Source of the DNA: an uncultured Nitrosomonadales bacterium | GTDB lineage: Bacteria; Pseudomonadota; Gammaproteobacteria; Burkholderiales; Gallionellaceae | NCBI GenBank assembly: GCA_903878125.1 | Contig: CAIRGS010000276.1 | Coordinates: 1-35,952, forward strand | Reading direction: 5' to 3' | Length of the DNA stretch: 35,952 bases | Part shown: positions 12,758 to 23,167 of the stretch, one piece after another | How the letters are laid out: each line of letters opens with the position of its first letter | Numbering within the stretch: the first letter of the stretch is position 1 | Notes under the pieces: model-generated | The model's input: only the letters and a program-made list of their open reading frames with translations | What the model was told of the DNA's origin: nothing | Databases searched by the model: none | Position numbers and translations under genes: made by a program

Positions 12758-13737
12758 ACATGCTCGAACCTGCCCAATTTATGACCGAAGAATTGCGCGG
12801 AACGCTACGCAGCAACATCGCCATGGCCCAGCACACCAGTTGGCGTGTGGGTGGCTATGCCGAGAGAGTCTATCAACCCGCTGATCTGGCCGACTTGATT
12901 GTTTTTCTGCGTACCTTGCCCGCAGGTTTACCGGTAGTCGCGGTGGGATTGGGCAGCAACCTGTTGGTGCGTGATGGCGGTCTACGCGGCACGGTGCTGC
13001 TATTACATGCGGCGCTCACCGAAATGCGTATCGAAGCGGATGGATCAATCTATGTGCAGGCTGGTGTAACCGGTGCCAAGCTGGCCCGGTTCGCTGCCAA
13101 GCATAATTTGAGGGGTGCGGAATTCTTCGCCGGAATACCCGGCACACTGGGCGGAATGTTGGCTATGAACGCTGGCTGCTACGGTAGCGAAACGTGGAAT
13201 GTGGTGGCAAATGCGCAAACGCTAATGCGTAGCGGGAAACTATTGGAACGTGAGCCGAATGATTATGAGATTAGCTATCGGCATGTTGTGTTGCGAAAGA
13301 AGGATGCAAATCTTGAGCACGACGACGCCCGCATCCCTAATTCCTTGCCTTTTCATCAAGAGGAATTTTTCGTTGGCGCAAGATTGCGCTTGCCAACTGG
13401 TGACGGCGAAGTCGCCCGCCGCGAAATTAAGGCACTGCTCTCCAAACGCATTGCCTCCCAGCCCTTAAACCTGCCGAATGCCGGCTCGGTGTTCCGCAAT
13501 CCGCCAAATGATTATGCGGCACGATTGATCGAGCAGTGCGGGTTGAAAAACTTGCAGATCGGCGGTGCGCGCGTGTCGGAACAGCACGCCAACTTTATCG
13601 TGAATGTGGGCGGAGCCACGGCGGCAGACATTGAAAATCTGATTAACGAAGTGCAGGCACGTGTGCAACACAAGGCCGGCATTTGCCTGCATCAGGAAGT
13701 GCGAATCATAGGTGAGTACGCAAGCACTCATGAATAA
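12754..13737 (+). CDS. murB: UDP-N-acetylenolpyruvoylglucosamine reductase MurB
   Basis: NTSWRVGG-type N-terminus ([12 protein letters not shown]), [44 protein letters not shown]. Confidence 0.95.
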   Translation: MNMLEPAQFMTEELRGTLRSNIAMAQHTSWRVGGYAERVYQPADLADLIVFLRTLPAGLPVVAVGLGSNLLVRDGGLRGTVLLLHAALTEMRIEADGSIYVQAGVTGAKLARFAAKHNLRGAEFFAGIPGTLGGMLAMNAGCYGSETWNVVANAQTLMRSGKLLEREPNDYEISYRHVVLRKKDANLEHDDARIPNSLPFHQEEFFVGARLRLPTGDGEVARREIKALLSKRIASQPLNLPNAGSVFRNPPNDYAARLIEQCGLKNLQIGGARVSEQHANFIVNVGGATAADIENLINEVQARVQHKAGICLHQEVRIIGEYASTHE

Positions 13738-14677
13738 GCTATCCCTTTTTCCACAATCTCTGCCTCCTGCACAACATGGAAAAGTTGCGGTCTTGTACGG
13801 CGGGCGCTCCGCCGAGCGCGAAATCTCGCTCAAGAGCGGAACAGCAGTCCTGACCGCGCTACTAAAAAATGGGGTTGATGCCCAACCATTTGATCCTGCC
13901 GAACAGGATTTATATAAGCTGCTGGAGGGTGGATTCAAGCGCGCATTCATTGCGCTGCACGGACGCTTTGGCGAAGACGGCACGATGCAAGGCGCACTCG
14001 AATTGATGAACATACCCTATACCGGTAGCGGGGTATTGGCTTCAGCGTTAGCCATGGACAAGTGGCGCAGCAAGCTCGTGTGGCAGGCTGCAGGACTGCC
14101 TGTTCCGGCTTATGAGATGCTCGATGCAGCCAGCGATTTAGATGCAACAGTGGAACGGCTGGGGTTGCCGCTATTCATCAAGCCAGCCAATGAAGGTTCC
14201 AGTGTGGGCATCAGTAAAGTGAAGAAGGCCAGTGAAATGCGAGCTGCCTATGCAGAAGCGGCGAAACACGACAAATTGGTAATTGCGGAAGCATTCATTG
14301 GCGGGGGGGAATACACGGTTGCCATCCTTGGTGAGCAGGCACTGCCAGTAATCAAGATAGAACCAGCCAATGAATTTTATGACTATGAGGCAAAGTATTT
14401 ACGCAACGATACACGCTATCTGTGCCCCTCTGATTTGTCGCAAGAAAAGGAAGCCGAGATGCAACGGCTGGCACTACAAAGCTTTGAACTGATAGGAGGC
14501 GCCGGCTGGGGACGAGTGGATTTTTTGATGGATGATGCTGGACAACCCTATTTACTAGAGATCAATACCGTACCCGGCATGACCGACCATAGCCTGGTGC
14601 CGATGGCGGCACGTCAGGCCGGAATAAGTTTCGAGCAACTGGTGCTAACCATACTGGAGTTGGCCCATGTGGGATAA
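13730..14677 (+). CDS. ddl: D-alanine--D-alanine ligase
   Basis: [65 protein letters not shown]. Start either 13712 (GTG) or 13730 (ATG). Confidence 0.95.
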   Translation: MNKLSLFPQSLPPAQHGKVAVLYGGRSAEREISLKSGTAVLTALLKNGVDAQPFDPAEQDLYKLLEGGFKRAFIALHGRFGEDGTMQGALELMNIPYTGSGVLASALAMDKWRSKLVWQAAGLPVPAYEMLDAASDLDATVERLGLPLFIKPANEGSSVGISKVKKASEMRAAYAEAAKHDKLVIAEAFIGGGEYTVAILGEQALPVIKIEPANEFYDYEAKYLRNDTRYLCPSDLSQEKEAEMQRLALQSFELIGGAGWGRVDFLMDDAGQPYLLEINTVPGMTDHSLVPMAARQAGISFEQLVLTILELAHVG

Positions 14678-15455
14678 GCCGGAGTCGCTACACATGATTT
14701 CCAGCGCACTGTTCGGCATTTGCTTCGTACTGGTTTTATATGGCGCGTTGCACTATGCGTCGCACTTGCCAGTGTTTGCGCTACGCGTCGTCTCTGTTAG
14801 TAATGCGCCGCGCCAAGTCGCTCCTGCTCAGATCGAGGCTATGGTGCGCAATGAATTGCGCGGTAATTTTTTCACTGTCGATCTGGAACGAACGCGGCGG
14901 GCTTTTGAGAACATCCCCTGGGTGCGTAAAGTAAGCATCCGGCGCCATTTCCCTTGGCGGCTGGAGATAGCATTGGAAGAGCATGTAGCGCTGGCGCATT
15001 GGAACAACGCAGGGCTGGTGAGTACCCACGGCGAAGTGTTCTCGGCAGAGACGGACAAGCTATTGCCGAAATTCATCGGGCAGCCCGATGGCGCAGCCGA
15101 AGTGACCCAGATGTTTGCCGCATTGACTAAGCAGCTGGCACCGCTTAAGCAGGAAATTACAGAAATCAGCTTGTCTCCGCGCCGCTCCTGGCGGTTGCGC
15201 TTGAACAACGGCATGCTGCTGGAATTGGGGCGTGAGCAGTCAACGCAGCGCTTGGCGCGCTTTGTAGCGGTGTACCCATACAGCCTGATGCCCATGCAAC
15301 AAAATAACGAATTTTTTCATGCAGGAAAAGCACCGCATCAAAATGGGCTGCAACGCAGGGTAGAGTATGTGGATCTGCGTTATAGCAATGGCTTCGCCGC
15401 TTACCTGTCGGATACAGCAAACGGTCTTGGCATACTCGAGAAAAAAGCAATGTAG
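14667..15455 (+). CDS. ftsQ: Cell division protein FtsQ
   Basis: Bitopic protein with POTRA-like [46 protein letters not shown], between ddl and ftsA. Confidence 0.94.
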   Translation: MWDKPESLHMISSALFGICFVLVLYGALHYASHLPVFALRVVSVSNAPRQVAPAQIEAMVRNELRGNFFTVDLERTRRAFENIPWVRKVSIRRHFPWRLEIALEEHVALAHWNNAGLVSTHGEVFSAETDKLLPKFIGQPDGAAEVTQMFAALTKQLAPLKQEITEISLSPRRSWRLRLNNGMLLELGREQSTQRLARFVAVYPYSLMPMQQNNEFFHAGKAPHQNGLQRRVEYVDLRYSNGFAAYLSDTANGLGILEKKAM

Positions 15456-15562
15456 GGCGAAGCCAAAAATTCCATAGAAAATTTATTTCATGATGGAACA
15501 CGTATTCTAGTGAATGCATCGACTATACAACGCACAGAAAGTTTAGGCAGTGGAGAAATGCA

Positions 15563-16798
15563 ATGAGTAATAGCAGGGAAAACAAGAATTTGATCATAGG
15601 GCTGGACATCGGTACTTCCAAGATTGTCACTATCGTCGCTGAGGCCAAGCCTGAAGGAGCCATGGAAATAATCGGCGTAGGAATGTACGAATCCTCCGGC
15701 ATGAAGAAGGGGATGGTCGTCAATATTGACGCGACCGTGGCTGCAATCCAGCGTGCGCTGGGTGATGCCGAATTAATGGCCGATTGCAAGATACGTGAGG
15801 TTTACACGGGCATCGCGGGCAGCCATATTAAAAGTTCCAATGCCAATGGCATGGTCAAGATTAAAGATAGGGAAGTTGCGCAGGCTGACATCGACCGGGC
15901 AGTTGAAACCGCCAGCTCGCTAAGCTTGCCTGGCGACCAGCAGATATTGCACATTCTGGAACAGGAATTCAGCATCGACGGACAAGGAAATATCAAGAAG
16001 CCGCTGGGTATGAGCGGTATGCGCCTTGAGGTTGAGGTACATATCGTTACTGGTGCGGTAGCAGCAGCACAGAACATCATAAAGTGCGTGCACCGCTGCG
16101 GACTGATGGTGCAGGAGATAATCCTGCAACCGCTGGCATCCAGTAAGGCGGTATTGTCGGACGATGAGAGAGATTTAGGCGTGTGCCTAGTGGACATCGG
16201 CGGCGGCACTACCGATGTGGCAATTTTCACTGGTGGTGCGATTCGTCATACCGCCGTAATTCCGATTGCAGGCGACCAGATTACGAATGATATCGCAATG
16301 GCTTTGCGCACCCCGACTACGGATGCGGAGGACATCAAGATCAAATATGGCTGCGCTCTGCGCCAACTCGCTGACGATGGCCCGATCAGCGTCCCTGGAG
16401 TTGGTGAGCGAGGTATACGGATGTTGTCGCGGCAAACCTTGGCAGAGGTCATTGAGCCACGCGTGGAGGAGCTGTATATGCTGGTGCAGGCTGAGTTGCG
16501 CCGCAGTGGATTCGAAAATTTGCTGTCCTCGGGTATCGTCATCACTGGAGGCAGCAGCGCCATGCAAGGCATGGTGGAATTGGGTGAGGAAATATTCCAT
16601 ATGCCGGTGCGTTTAGGGCTGCCACGCTATATAGGAGGACTATCTGATGTGGTGAAAACACCCCGTTTTTCCACCAGTGTTGGCTTACTGCTCTATGGGT
16701 TGGAGCAACATCAGCGCAATCAAACTGCGCGTCAGCGCTCGAATACTTTCAGTGACGTGTTGAGCAGCATGAAAGCATGGTTCAAAGGAAATTTTTAG
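15563..16798 (+). CDS. ftsA: Cell division protein FtsA
   Basis: LIIGLDIGTSKIVTIVAE; VDIGGGTTDVAIF; actin-like ATPase. Confidence 0.96.
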   Translation: MSNSRENKNLIIGLDIGTSKIVTIVAEAKPEGAMEIIGVGMYESSGMKKGMVVNIDATVAAIQRALGDAELMADCKIREVYTGIAGSHIKSSNANGMVKIKDREVAQADIDRAVETASSLSLPGDQQILHILEQEFSIDGQGNIKKPLGMSGMRLEVEVHIVTGAVAAAQNIIKCVHRCGLMVQEIILQPLASSKAVLSDDERDLGVCLVDIGGGTTDVAIFTGGAIRHTAVIPIAGDQITNDIAMALRTPTTDAEDIKIKYGCALRQLADDGPISVPGVGERGIRMLSRQTLAEVIEPRVEELYMLVQAELRRSGFENLLSSGIVITGGSSAMQGMVELGEEIFHMPVRLGLPRYIGGLSDVVKTPRFSTSVGLLLYGLEQHQRNQTARQRSNTFSDVLSSMKAWFKGNF

Positions 16799-16876
16799 TG
16801 GAACAATTTTAGCTGAGCACAACCAAGTTGGTTATTAACTATTTTAGTTTATATTGTAAATAACAAGGAGAAAACA

Positions 16877-18034
16877 ATGTTTGAAATCGAGAATGTACAA
16901 CTTCAGGACGCAGTAATTAAGGTTATCGGCGTGGGCGGTTGCGGCGGCAATGCAGTGGATCATATGATTGAGAAAGGCGTACAGGGTGTAGAGTTCATCG
17001 TCATTAATACAGATGCCCAAGCGCTCAATCGCAACAAAGCACGAACTCAGTTACAGATAGGTGCCACGATTACTAAGGGGTTGGGTGCGGGGGCAATTCC
17101 GGATATTGGACGTGCTGCTGCCGAGGAAGATCGCGAGCGCATTGCCGCTTTGATCCAAGGTGCCAATATGATATTTATCACAGCCGGAATGGGGGGCGGC
17201 ACGGGCACCGGTGCAGCACCCATAGTAGCGCAGATAGCCAAGGAAATGGACATTCTCACCGTGGCCATAGTGACCAAACCATTTCTTCATGAAGGCAAGC
17301 GCATGCGTTTGGCACAAACTGGCATCGAATCACTGTGCGAGCATGTGGACTCACTCATCATCGTGCCAAACGAAAAGCTGATGACCGTGCTGGGCGAAGA
17401 TACTACTTTACTGGATGCATTCAGCGCCTCAAATAGTGTGTTGCAGGGCGCAGTGGCGGGCATTGCCGAGGTAATTAATGTACCCGGCCTGATGAATGTA
17501 GACTTTGCCGATGTACGCACCCTTATGTCTGAAAACGGCATGGCGATGATGGGATCGGCTACTGCTTCCGGATCTGATCGCGCTAAAGTTGCAGCAGAAC
17601 GCGCCATGTCCAGCCCTTTGCTTGAAGATGTGAATTTAGCAGGCGCGCGAGGTGTGCTGATAAATATCAGCTCCAGCAGCAAACTCACCCTGAGGGAATT
17701 CAGGGAAATTACCGACAGTGTGCAATTTGCCATTGAAGAAGCCACCGTAATAGTTGGCTCTGTGTTCGATGAGAGCATGGGTGACGAACTGCGAGTGACC
17801 ATAGTGGCAACTGGTTTGGGCTCGCCGCTGGAACGCAAGCAAGCCAAGCCTGAACTTGTTTATGGGCTACGCACAGGCACTCATAACGAACCAATTTTCG
17901 CGGGCAATTATAAAGAGCTTGAAATGCCTGCGGTAATCCGTAACGGTCGTCACCGCGAAGCAGTCGAAGCGATGAAACTGTCCGGTGTAGACACACTAGA
18001 CATTCCCTCCTTTCTGCGTAAGCAAGCAGATTAG
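16877..18034 (+). CDS. ftsZ: Cell division protein FtsZ
   Basis: IKVIGVGGCGGNAV; ITAGMGGGTGTGAAPIVA; C-terminal tail LDIPSFLRKQAD. Confidence 0.98.
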   Translation: MFEIENVQLQDAVIKVIGVGGCGGNAVDHMIEKGVQGVEFIVINTDAQALNRNKARTQLQIGATITKGLGAGAIPDIGRAAAEEDRERIAALIQGANMIFITAGMGGGTGTGAAPIVAQIAKEMDILTVAIVTKPFLHEGKRMRLAQTGIESLCEHVDSLIIVPNEKLMTVLGEDTTLLDAFSASNSVLQGAVAGIAEVINVPGLMNVDFADVRTLMSENGMAMMGSATASGSDRAKVAAERAMSSPLLEDVNLAGARGVLINISSSSKLTLREFREITDSVQFAIEEATVIVGSVFDESMGDELRVTIVATGLGSPLERKQAKPELVYGLRTGTHNEPIFAGNYKELEMPAVIRNGRHREAVEAMKLSGVDTLDIPSFLRKQAD

Positions 18035-18231
18035 TACCGTTCTGGGAGCGCGAACATTCCACCCTTTTCAACCTTTGTGGTCAGGATACACAAGGGCAGG
18101 GTGGCGGGCAGGAAATTCACCTCAATGAAAGGTGGCTTACCTTGCGCTAATTCTCATGCGCTTAATTTGACCGCATGTGGAATCGACACGCAGCAATATG
18201 CGCGCGATTTGTTCAAAAATTCCTGTATAAA

Positions 18232-18247
18232 ATCGGTATAAACCGAT
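18232..18247. repeat. Inverted repeat ATCGGT-ataa-ACCGAT upstream of lpxC
   Basis: Read directly: aATCGGTataaACCGATg, about 55 bp before the lpxC ATG; function unknown (operator or hairpin). Confidence 0.4.
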
Positions 18248-18301
18248 GCCAGAATGAACTATGTTAAAATTTTATATCATTTATGAATTTTTTAAAGCAA
18301 C

Positions 18302-19213
18302 ATGGTTAAACAACGCACATTAAAAAATTCTGTGCATGCTACCGGGGTAGGGCTGCATACTGGTGAGCGGGTTACGCTTACCTTATCTCCTGCACCAGCA
18401 AATAGCGGCATTGTATTCCGCCGCGTGGATGCTGTGCCAGTGGTGACGATACGCGCTGAAGCAAACGCGGTGCACGATACCCGCCTGTCCACCTGCCTGG
18501 AAATAAACGGCACGCGGATAGCCACTATTGAGCACCTAATGTCCGCTTTTGCCGGGCTTGGTATTGACAATGCCTTTGTTGACTTGACTAGCGCAGAAGT
18601 GCCGATAATGGACGGTAGCGCTGGGACATTTATTTTCCTGTTGCAATCTGCAGGCATCATCGAACAGTCTGCTGCAAAGAAATTCATTCGCATAAAAAAA
18701 ATTATAGAGATCAAGGATGGTGATAAGTGGGTACGCTTCGAACCATTCAACGGCTACAAACTTAGCTTTACTATTAATTTTTCCCACCCTGTATTTGCCT
18801 CTACCAAGCAGCATGTAACGATAGATCTGGGAGAGCATTCTTACATAAAGGAAGTAAGCCGAGCCCGCACCTTCGGCTTCATGCATGACGTTGAGAATAT
18901 GAGAGCTCAGGGATTGGCGCTGGGCGGCAATTTAGACAATGCAATCGTGATGGATGAATACCGCATCATCAACCCAGACGGATTGCGCTTTGAGGATGAG
19001 TTCGTCAAGCACAAAATACTCGATGCCATTGGCGACCTATATTTGCTCGGGCATCCGTTGATCGGCGCATTCTCTGGTTATAAATCCGGCCACGCCCTGA
19101 ACAATGCCTTGCTACGCACCTTGCTTGCTGATGAACAGGCGTGGGAATTCGTGACTTTCAATAAGACCGAGGAAGCGCCTGCGTTCCTGCGCTTACAATT
19201 ACAGACTGCCTGA
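18302..19213 (+). CDS. lpxC: UDP-3-O-acyl-N-acetylglucosamine deacetylase LpxC
   Basis: [43 protein letters not shown]; metal-binding [12 protein letters not shown] and GHPLIG. Confidence 0.97.
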   Translation: MVKQRTLKNSVHATGVGLHTGERVTLTLSPAPANSGIVFRRVDAVPVVTIRAEANAVHDTRLSTCLEINGTRIATIEHLMSAFAGLGIDNAFVDLTSAEVPIMDGSAGTFIFLLQSAGIIEQSAAKKFIRIKKIIEIKDGDKWVRFEPFNGYKLSFTINFSHPVFASTKQHVTIDLGEHSYIKEVSRARTFGFMHDVENMRAQGLALGGNLDNAIVMDEYRIINPDGLRFEDEFVKHKILDAIGDLYLLGHPLIGAFSGYKSGHALNNALLRTLLADEQAWEFVTFNKTEEAPAFLRLQLQTA

Positions 19214-19227
19214 TTCTTCATCAGGCA
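19207..19227 (+). terminator. Hairpin at the lpxC 3' end (possible terminator, no U-tract)
   Basis: TGCCTGAT-TCTTC-ATCAGGCA, 8-bp perfect stem spanning the lpxC stop codon; the following sequence (acctccatccatttcc) lacks a strong T-run. Confidence 0.5.
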
Positions 19228-19305
19228 ACCTCCATCCATTTCCGACAAGCGGAGTAAGGATTAGGGGAAGTTAAATCCACCTACTCAACTGTCAGGGTAA
19301 ACACT

Positions 19306-19506
19306 TTGCTCATTTTACGTCTGCTGCTCATCCTGGCCGCCCTATTCATTGTCATTTCTGGCGGAGCGTATATGCTTACCCGCAATCGCCGCTATCTAAG
19401 TCTAGCTTGGCAAATCGTGCGCTTCGTGATTTTTATGCTGTTGATATTTGCCGTGCTGTTTTTATTGGAACGTTATGTTTTGGTAGGTTGGCGCATTTTT
19501 GTTTAA
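19306..19506 (+). CDS. Small integral membrane protein (66 aa, TTG start)
   Basis: Two TM segments with an intervening RNRRY basic loop; short ORF downstream of lpxC. Confidence 0.55.
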   Translation: MLILRLLLILAALFIVISGGAYMLTRNRRYLSLAWQIVRFVIFMLLIFAVLFLLERYVLVGWRIFV

Positions 19507-19551
19507 AATTAGCCGTCACTGAACAACCAGTAAAATCAGCAGTTACCAAGC

Positions 19552-19953
19552 TCAATGCAATGAGCTTTCAGAATCCTTGCCTTGATGTTGCATAAACTTT
19601 TCAGCAGCCTTAAGCACATCGTCTAAAGGAATGATAAATGTTAGCTCAACCTCGCCCATAAACACCCGTACAGCGCACTCAGTAGCGGTTCGGCCAATGG
19701 CTAATTCGACATGCTGTGCAGGAAGTGCATTTTTAGGACCAGACCAAGATTTCACTTTTGAATCTGGTTCTCTTGCCCATTTCGATGCAAGTCCAAGAAC
19801 TGGGTATATAAGAGCATTCAATCCTTCTGGATTGATGATAAATTCAGTTTCAGCGCCATTAGTATCTGTTAATGCAAGACAAACTACGTTACTTGCATCG
19901 GTAGGGTATGTGCGAACTGAAGCAATTGGTCTTACAGGTTTTTCGTTTGACAT
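19552..19953 (-). CDS. Conserved hypothetical protein
   Basis: MSNEKPVRPIASVRTYPTDASNVVCLALTDTNGAETEFIINPEGL...; ATG at 19953 preferred over the longer ORF. No family recognised. Confidence 0.55.
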   Translation of the reverse strand: MSNEKPVRPIASVRTYPTDASNVVCLALTDTNGAETEFIINPEGLNALIYPVLGLASKWAREPDSKVKSWSGPKNALPAQHVELAIGRTATECAVRVFMGEVELTFIIPLDDVLKAAEKFMQHQGKDSESSLH

Positions 19954-20138
19954 GTTTTTCCTACGATAGAGACAATAGTTTAATCCGCGCTTTAATATTT
20001 GGCTGAATGACACCCCCCCGAGAAAGCAACCGCGAAGAAGTATCACCAAAAGTGAAATATTCTAACCAGAATTGAATCGCTAATACAGTTTATATTATAT
20101 TGTCTCTACTTCAGGCACACAATGCTGTTTGTGCGAAA

Positions 20139-20152
20139 TACTTGCGCAAGTA
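20139..20152. promoter_or_regulatory. 14-bp perfect palindrome TACTTGCGCAAGTA upstream of a small ORF
   Basis: Self-complementary; lies about 70 bp upstream of the RBS/ATG of the 36-aa ORF; no recognised regulator consensus. Confidence 0.4.
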
Positions 20153-20223
20153 ATGTCTTTTAGATATACTTTTTAAAGTAAGTAATAATGGTTATTTTAA
20201 ATAACGATAGAAGGAGTAATACC

Positions 20224-20334
20224 ATGGAAGTATTGGTTCCCATAGTGATTTTCGGCGTTGGCATTATCATCTCCACAACCTTGGCTGGCTTAGGTATTCA
20301 ACGGATTATAGAGGGTGAAAAAGGTAATAAATAA
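20224..20334 (+). CDS. 36-aa small single-TM protein (not in the supplied ORF track)
   Basis: MEVLVPIVIFGVGIIISTTLAGLGIQRIIEGEKGNK*, preceded by a strong RBS (agaaggagtaataccATG) and followed by a palindromic hairpin. Confidence 0.6.
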   Translation: MEVLVPIVIFGVGIIISTTLAGLGIQRIIEGEKGNK

Positions 20335-20397
20335 ATATTACTCACCTTCTATTAAAAACTCTCAAAACGATATAAATCGTTAACCTGTTATTCGCAT

Positions 20398-20423
20398 AAG
20401 CACGGCCATATATGGCCGTGCTT
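20398..20423 (+). terminator. 26-bp perfect palindrome aagcacggccata/tatggccgtgctt, likely terminator
   Basis: Exact inverted repeat, followed by tcgttattg (imperfect T-tract), between the 36-aa and 172-aa ORFs. Confidence 0.6.
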
Positions 20424-20454
20424 TCGTTATTGAAGCATCACACCCACACTTCAC

Positions 20455-20973
20455 ATGCATCTAAATAACACTGAACTCCCCCACTTAATTAAGTTCTTGG
20501 TGGTTTCCACAATTTCTTTTTTTGTCGGTGCAATGCATGGCATGTTGCAGGTGATTCCGTCCATACGAGCCTGGCTGGATTCTATCGGCAGCCCTTATGG
20601 TGGCCCTGGGCACATGATAGATCCATTGGCACATGCACACATAAACTTAATCGGCGGGCTAGTAATATTGGCAATGGGAACCATGTATTATTTGCTGCCC
20701 ATAATTAGCGGAAAAGCAATTTACTCTTTACGCTTGATAAACCATTCGTTTTGGTGGACAACTATTGGGGTGTTTTATTTTTATATTACGCAAGTGGTAT
20801 TTGGCACCCTGGAAGGGAGTTTATTACTAGCAAATAACCTGCAAGCTATGGCACAAGTGCACCGCTATTATGGGCCCATCGTAGCCAGCGCAGGAATGAC
20901 CATGGCGACGGGGTTTTGCATCTATCTTGCTAACGTCTTATTCACACTTAAAAATAAAGACCGGAATCCTTAA
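20455..20973 (+). CDS. Stand-alone cbb3-type oxidase subunit I-like (C-terminal half) membrane protein
   Basis: DPLAHAHINLIGGLVILAMGTMYYLLPIISGKAIYSLRLINHSFWWTTIG aligns by eye with the CcoN heme-ligand helix and following helix (locus CcoN: VAHAHLALLGFSTFLEAAAVYLGLQTLMKRKLYSLTLGNLHFWLLLIG). Confidence 0.75.
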   Translation: MHLNNTELPHLIKFLVVSTISFFVGAMHGMLQVIPSIRAWLDSIGSPYGGPGHMIDPLAHAHINLIGGLVILAMGTMYYLLPIISGKAIYSLRLINHSFWWTTIGVFYFYITQVVFGTLEGSLLLANNLQAMAQVHRYYGPIVASAGMTMATGFCIYLANVLFTLKNKDRNP

Positions 20974-20986
20974 GAACTGTTTATTG

Positions 20987-21415
20987 CTAAGGTGATAAGT
21001 TCATCGGAAAGCGCAGAACTCCTTCAGCACCGTTGCGCTTCATTTGCACCTGTAACACGGATCTGGTCCCTAGATCAACTTTCGCCGCCCTGCGGTAAAC
21101 ACCCACCTCCCCATCTTGAATTGCCTGTATCCATTGATCTTGGTCGTCAGTACGGATAGAAACCATAACGTCATGGATCGGCCCACGTTCACCAGTCACT
21201 ATCACCAAAAACTCGTTTACTCCAAGACGCGGTGGACTGGGCCTAGATTCAACTCGCACCTCCGCACCCTGCCATTTTTGCGGTTGCGTATCAGCAACTT
21301 GGTCTCCACCACATGCCGCTAACAGAACCAAGGGTATCAGCTTAGTATATTTGACATATGTTCTCCATAGTCGGTTAACCGGAGTAGGAAAATTATTTTT
21401 CAGCTTTGAGTTCAT
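20987..21415 (-). CDS. Lipoprotein with CcoH/FixH-like (YtkA-like) periplasmic domain
   Basis: Lipobox LVLLAACGG; RPSPPRLGVNEFLVIVTGERGPIHDVMVSIRT is FixH/YtkA-like; end of the oxidase-accessory run. Start at 21415 inferred. Confidence 0.55.
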   Translation of the reverse strand: MNSKLKNNFPTPVNRLWRTYVKYTKLIPLVLLAACGGDQVADTQPQKWQGAEVRVESRPSPPRLGVNEFLVIVTGERGPIHDVMVSIRTDDQDQWIQAIQDGEVGVYRRAAKVDLGTRSVLQVQMKRNGAEGVLRFPMNLSP

Positions 21416-21824
21416 TGGATTGATCTTTATTATTTTTATCTGAATCCAGCGTGCCGCCAATTGACGATCCATATAGATTAACCATGAAACGAACAAAAGC
21501 GCTTCCGGCGGCAACATAAAATAAAGCTATGATAAACCCCCAGTCCACCCAAGGGCGCTCATCACCCGGACGAAGACCCCAAAAAGGGAAACTCAAACCC
21601 ACCGCAACCAATAACACCGCAACGGTCACTCCTATAAACCAATAGGGTATGTTTTTTTGTGACTCCGGAATGGTTTCTACCAGCTCCCAATCTTCAAGTC
21701 CTCGTTTAGCCATACGTTCTTCATCAGAAGCATAGCCAAAATGATCATCCGGCTTCTCACCCCAGCGCGGCTCATCTACTTTCGATAAGCCTTGAGCTTT
21801 CTCATCAATATCGCTGGCTATCAT
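21393..21824 (-). CDS. Two-TM protein related to the 221-aa oxidase-cluster protein
   Basis: IPYWFIGVTVAVLLVAVGLSFPFWGLRPGDERPWVDWGFIIALFYVAAGSAFV; shares the [IF]PxWGxRP...WxDxGFxIxLFY pattern with the ORF at 29665-30330. Confidence 0.6.
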   Translation of the reverse strand: MIASDIDEKAQGLSKVDEPRWGEKPDDHFGYASDEERMAKRGLEDWELVETIPESQKNIPYWFIGVTVAVLLVAVGLSFPFWGLRPGDERPWVDWGFIIALFYVAAGSAFVRFMVNLYGSSIGGTLDSDKNNKDQSNELKAEK

Positions 21825-23161
21825 AGTTTTCTCCTTTGTTCGGAAAAATGTTGAAGAGGGAATCGCCCCTTCCAGGTATCACCCGCAGTGACTTCCACCA
21901 CCACAGAATATAAGCCTCGTGGCAAATTCTGCGCGATGGAAAGCATAAGCGATTCTCGCCCGACCGGTGATAATTTAACGTCCTTAGCGCTAAGCTGGTA
22001 ACTACCCGACGGCAAACCTAACACACGCACATGAAGCTCCGCCGAGTGATACAGTTTATTGGAAAGCGCAATGCGATATTCTTGAACCGTGTGACCCTGC
22101 TGGATATCCGCATTACCCACTGCTACATGATAAGGTTGATATGACCATATTCCCCAAACAAACATCGCCGCACCCAATGCTACGAATGGGGTCGTCCAAC
22201 CCATTCTGGCAAACAATGAAATTGCGACGCCACGAAATTTATTTGCACTTTTATTCGTGCGCTCAAGCATATTAAAACGTAATAGCCCAGGGACTCCTTG
22301 TTTGTTATGCAAGCGATTGCAAGCATCAACGCAATCACCGCAATTGATACAACTGTCATAAATATCGGTTTTGCGCGGATCCAGATCGATAAAACAAGAA
22401 GTGACACAATAATTACACTTGGCGCATTCATCGCTGCGACTGGCATCGTATGCTATATGCAAGGTCTGCTTGGTTTTAAACGAATGCATCCAAACCCTGT
22501 AAATGCAGGCATAGCGGCACCAGAAATGTCTTATTACCGCAATGTCTATGAAAACGATCACGACACATACAGCGTAAATCCAATGCAGCGATCCCGCCAA
22601 CTTGGTATTTTCCTGCAATATTACAAAAGACCACACTACAATTGGCGGATAGAAATAAAATAATGGGATTAGCGCAAAAAACATAGACGCCCCCAAAAAT
22701 GCAACCCCAAGCAGCGTCCAATTCATGATCTTATTTTTGGCACCCGCGACTCGCGGCGCTTCGCCGGTTAAACTTACTTCGGCATGCTTACCTAATAGTT
22801 TGTGCGTAAGATTGTTAGCCCACTCGGCCATAGTATTCTGAGGACAAGCCCAACCGCAGAACACAGTACCTGCAGTCGAGTACAGCAACACCAAACTACT
22901 CGCCAAAAAAAGCCATGCCCCGGTTACCAAGGAAAAATCAGCCAGCCAGATCTGCCTATCAAGCACAACAAAGGCGGCCGCACCCGGATCAATACGGAAT
23001 AGGCCACTGGCCGGAATGAGTACCACAAGAATCAAGACCAGCATCTGCACCAACCGGCGCTTCCAACGGAATTCGGAATAGACTGACTTGGAACCTACGG
23101 CCGTGCCGATAACCTTGACCGGGATACTGGAAATGGATTTATATTTGACGCCGCTGGCCAT
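21821..23161 (-). CDS. ccoG: CcoG/RdxA/FixG-like polyferredoxin, cbb3 oxidase assembly
   Basis: TVFCGWACPQNTMAEW; CAKCNYCVTSC...CINCGDCVDAC; C-terminal FixG Ig-like domain. Confidence 0.85.
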   Translation of the reverse strand: MASGVKYKSISSIPVKVIGTAVGSKSVYSEFRWKRRLVQMLVLILVVLIPASGLFRIDPGAAAFVVLDRQIWLADFSLVTGAWLFLASSLVLLYSTAGTVFCGWACPQNTMAEWANNLTHKLLGKHAEVSLTGEAPRVAGAKNKIMNWTLLGVAFLGASMFFALIPLFYFYPPIVVWSFVILQENTKLAGSLHWIYAVCVVIVFIDIAVIRHFWCRYACIYRVWMHSFKTKQTLHIAYDASRSDECAKCNYCVTSCFIDLDPRKTDIYDSCINCGDCVDACNRLHNKQGVPGLLRFNMLERTNKSANKFRGVAISLFARMGWTTPFVALGAAMFVWGIWSYQPYHVAVGNADIQQGHTVQEYRIALSNKLYHSAELHVRVLGLPSGSYQLSAKDVKLSPVGRESLMLSIAQNLPRGLYSVVVEVTAGDTWKGRFPLQHFSEQRRKL

Positions 23162-23167
23162 AATTAG

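Noticed and set aside
742-18071. Numerous 60-190 aa antisense and alternate-frame ORFs within dcw genes
   Set aside because: They lie wholly inside strongly recognised genes on the other strand or frame, lack recognisable domains or RBS, and are expected in this composition.
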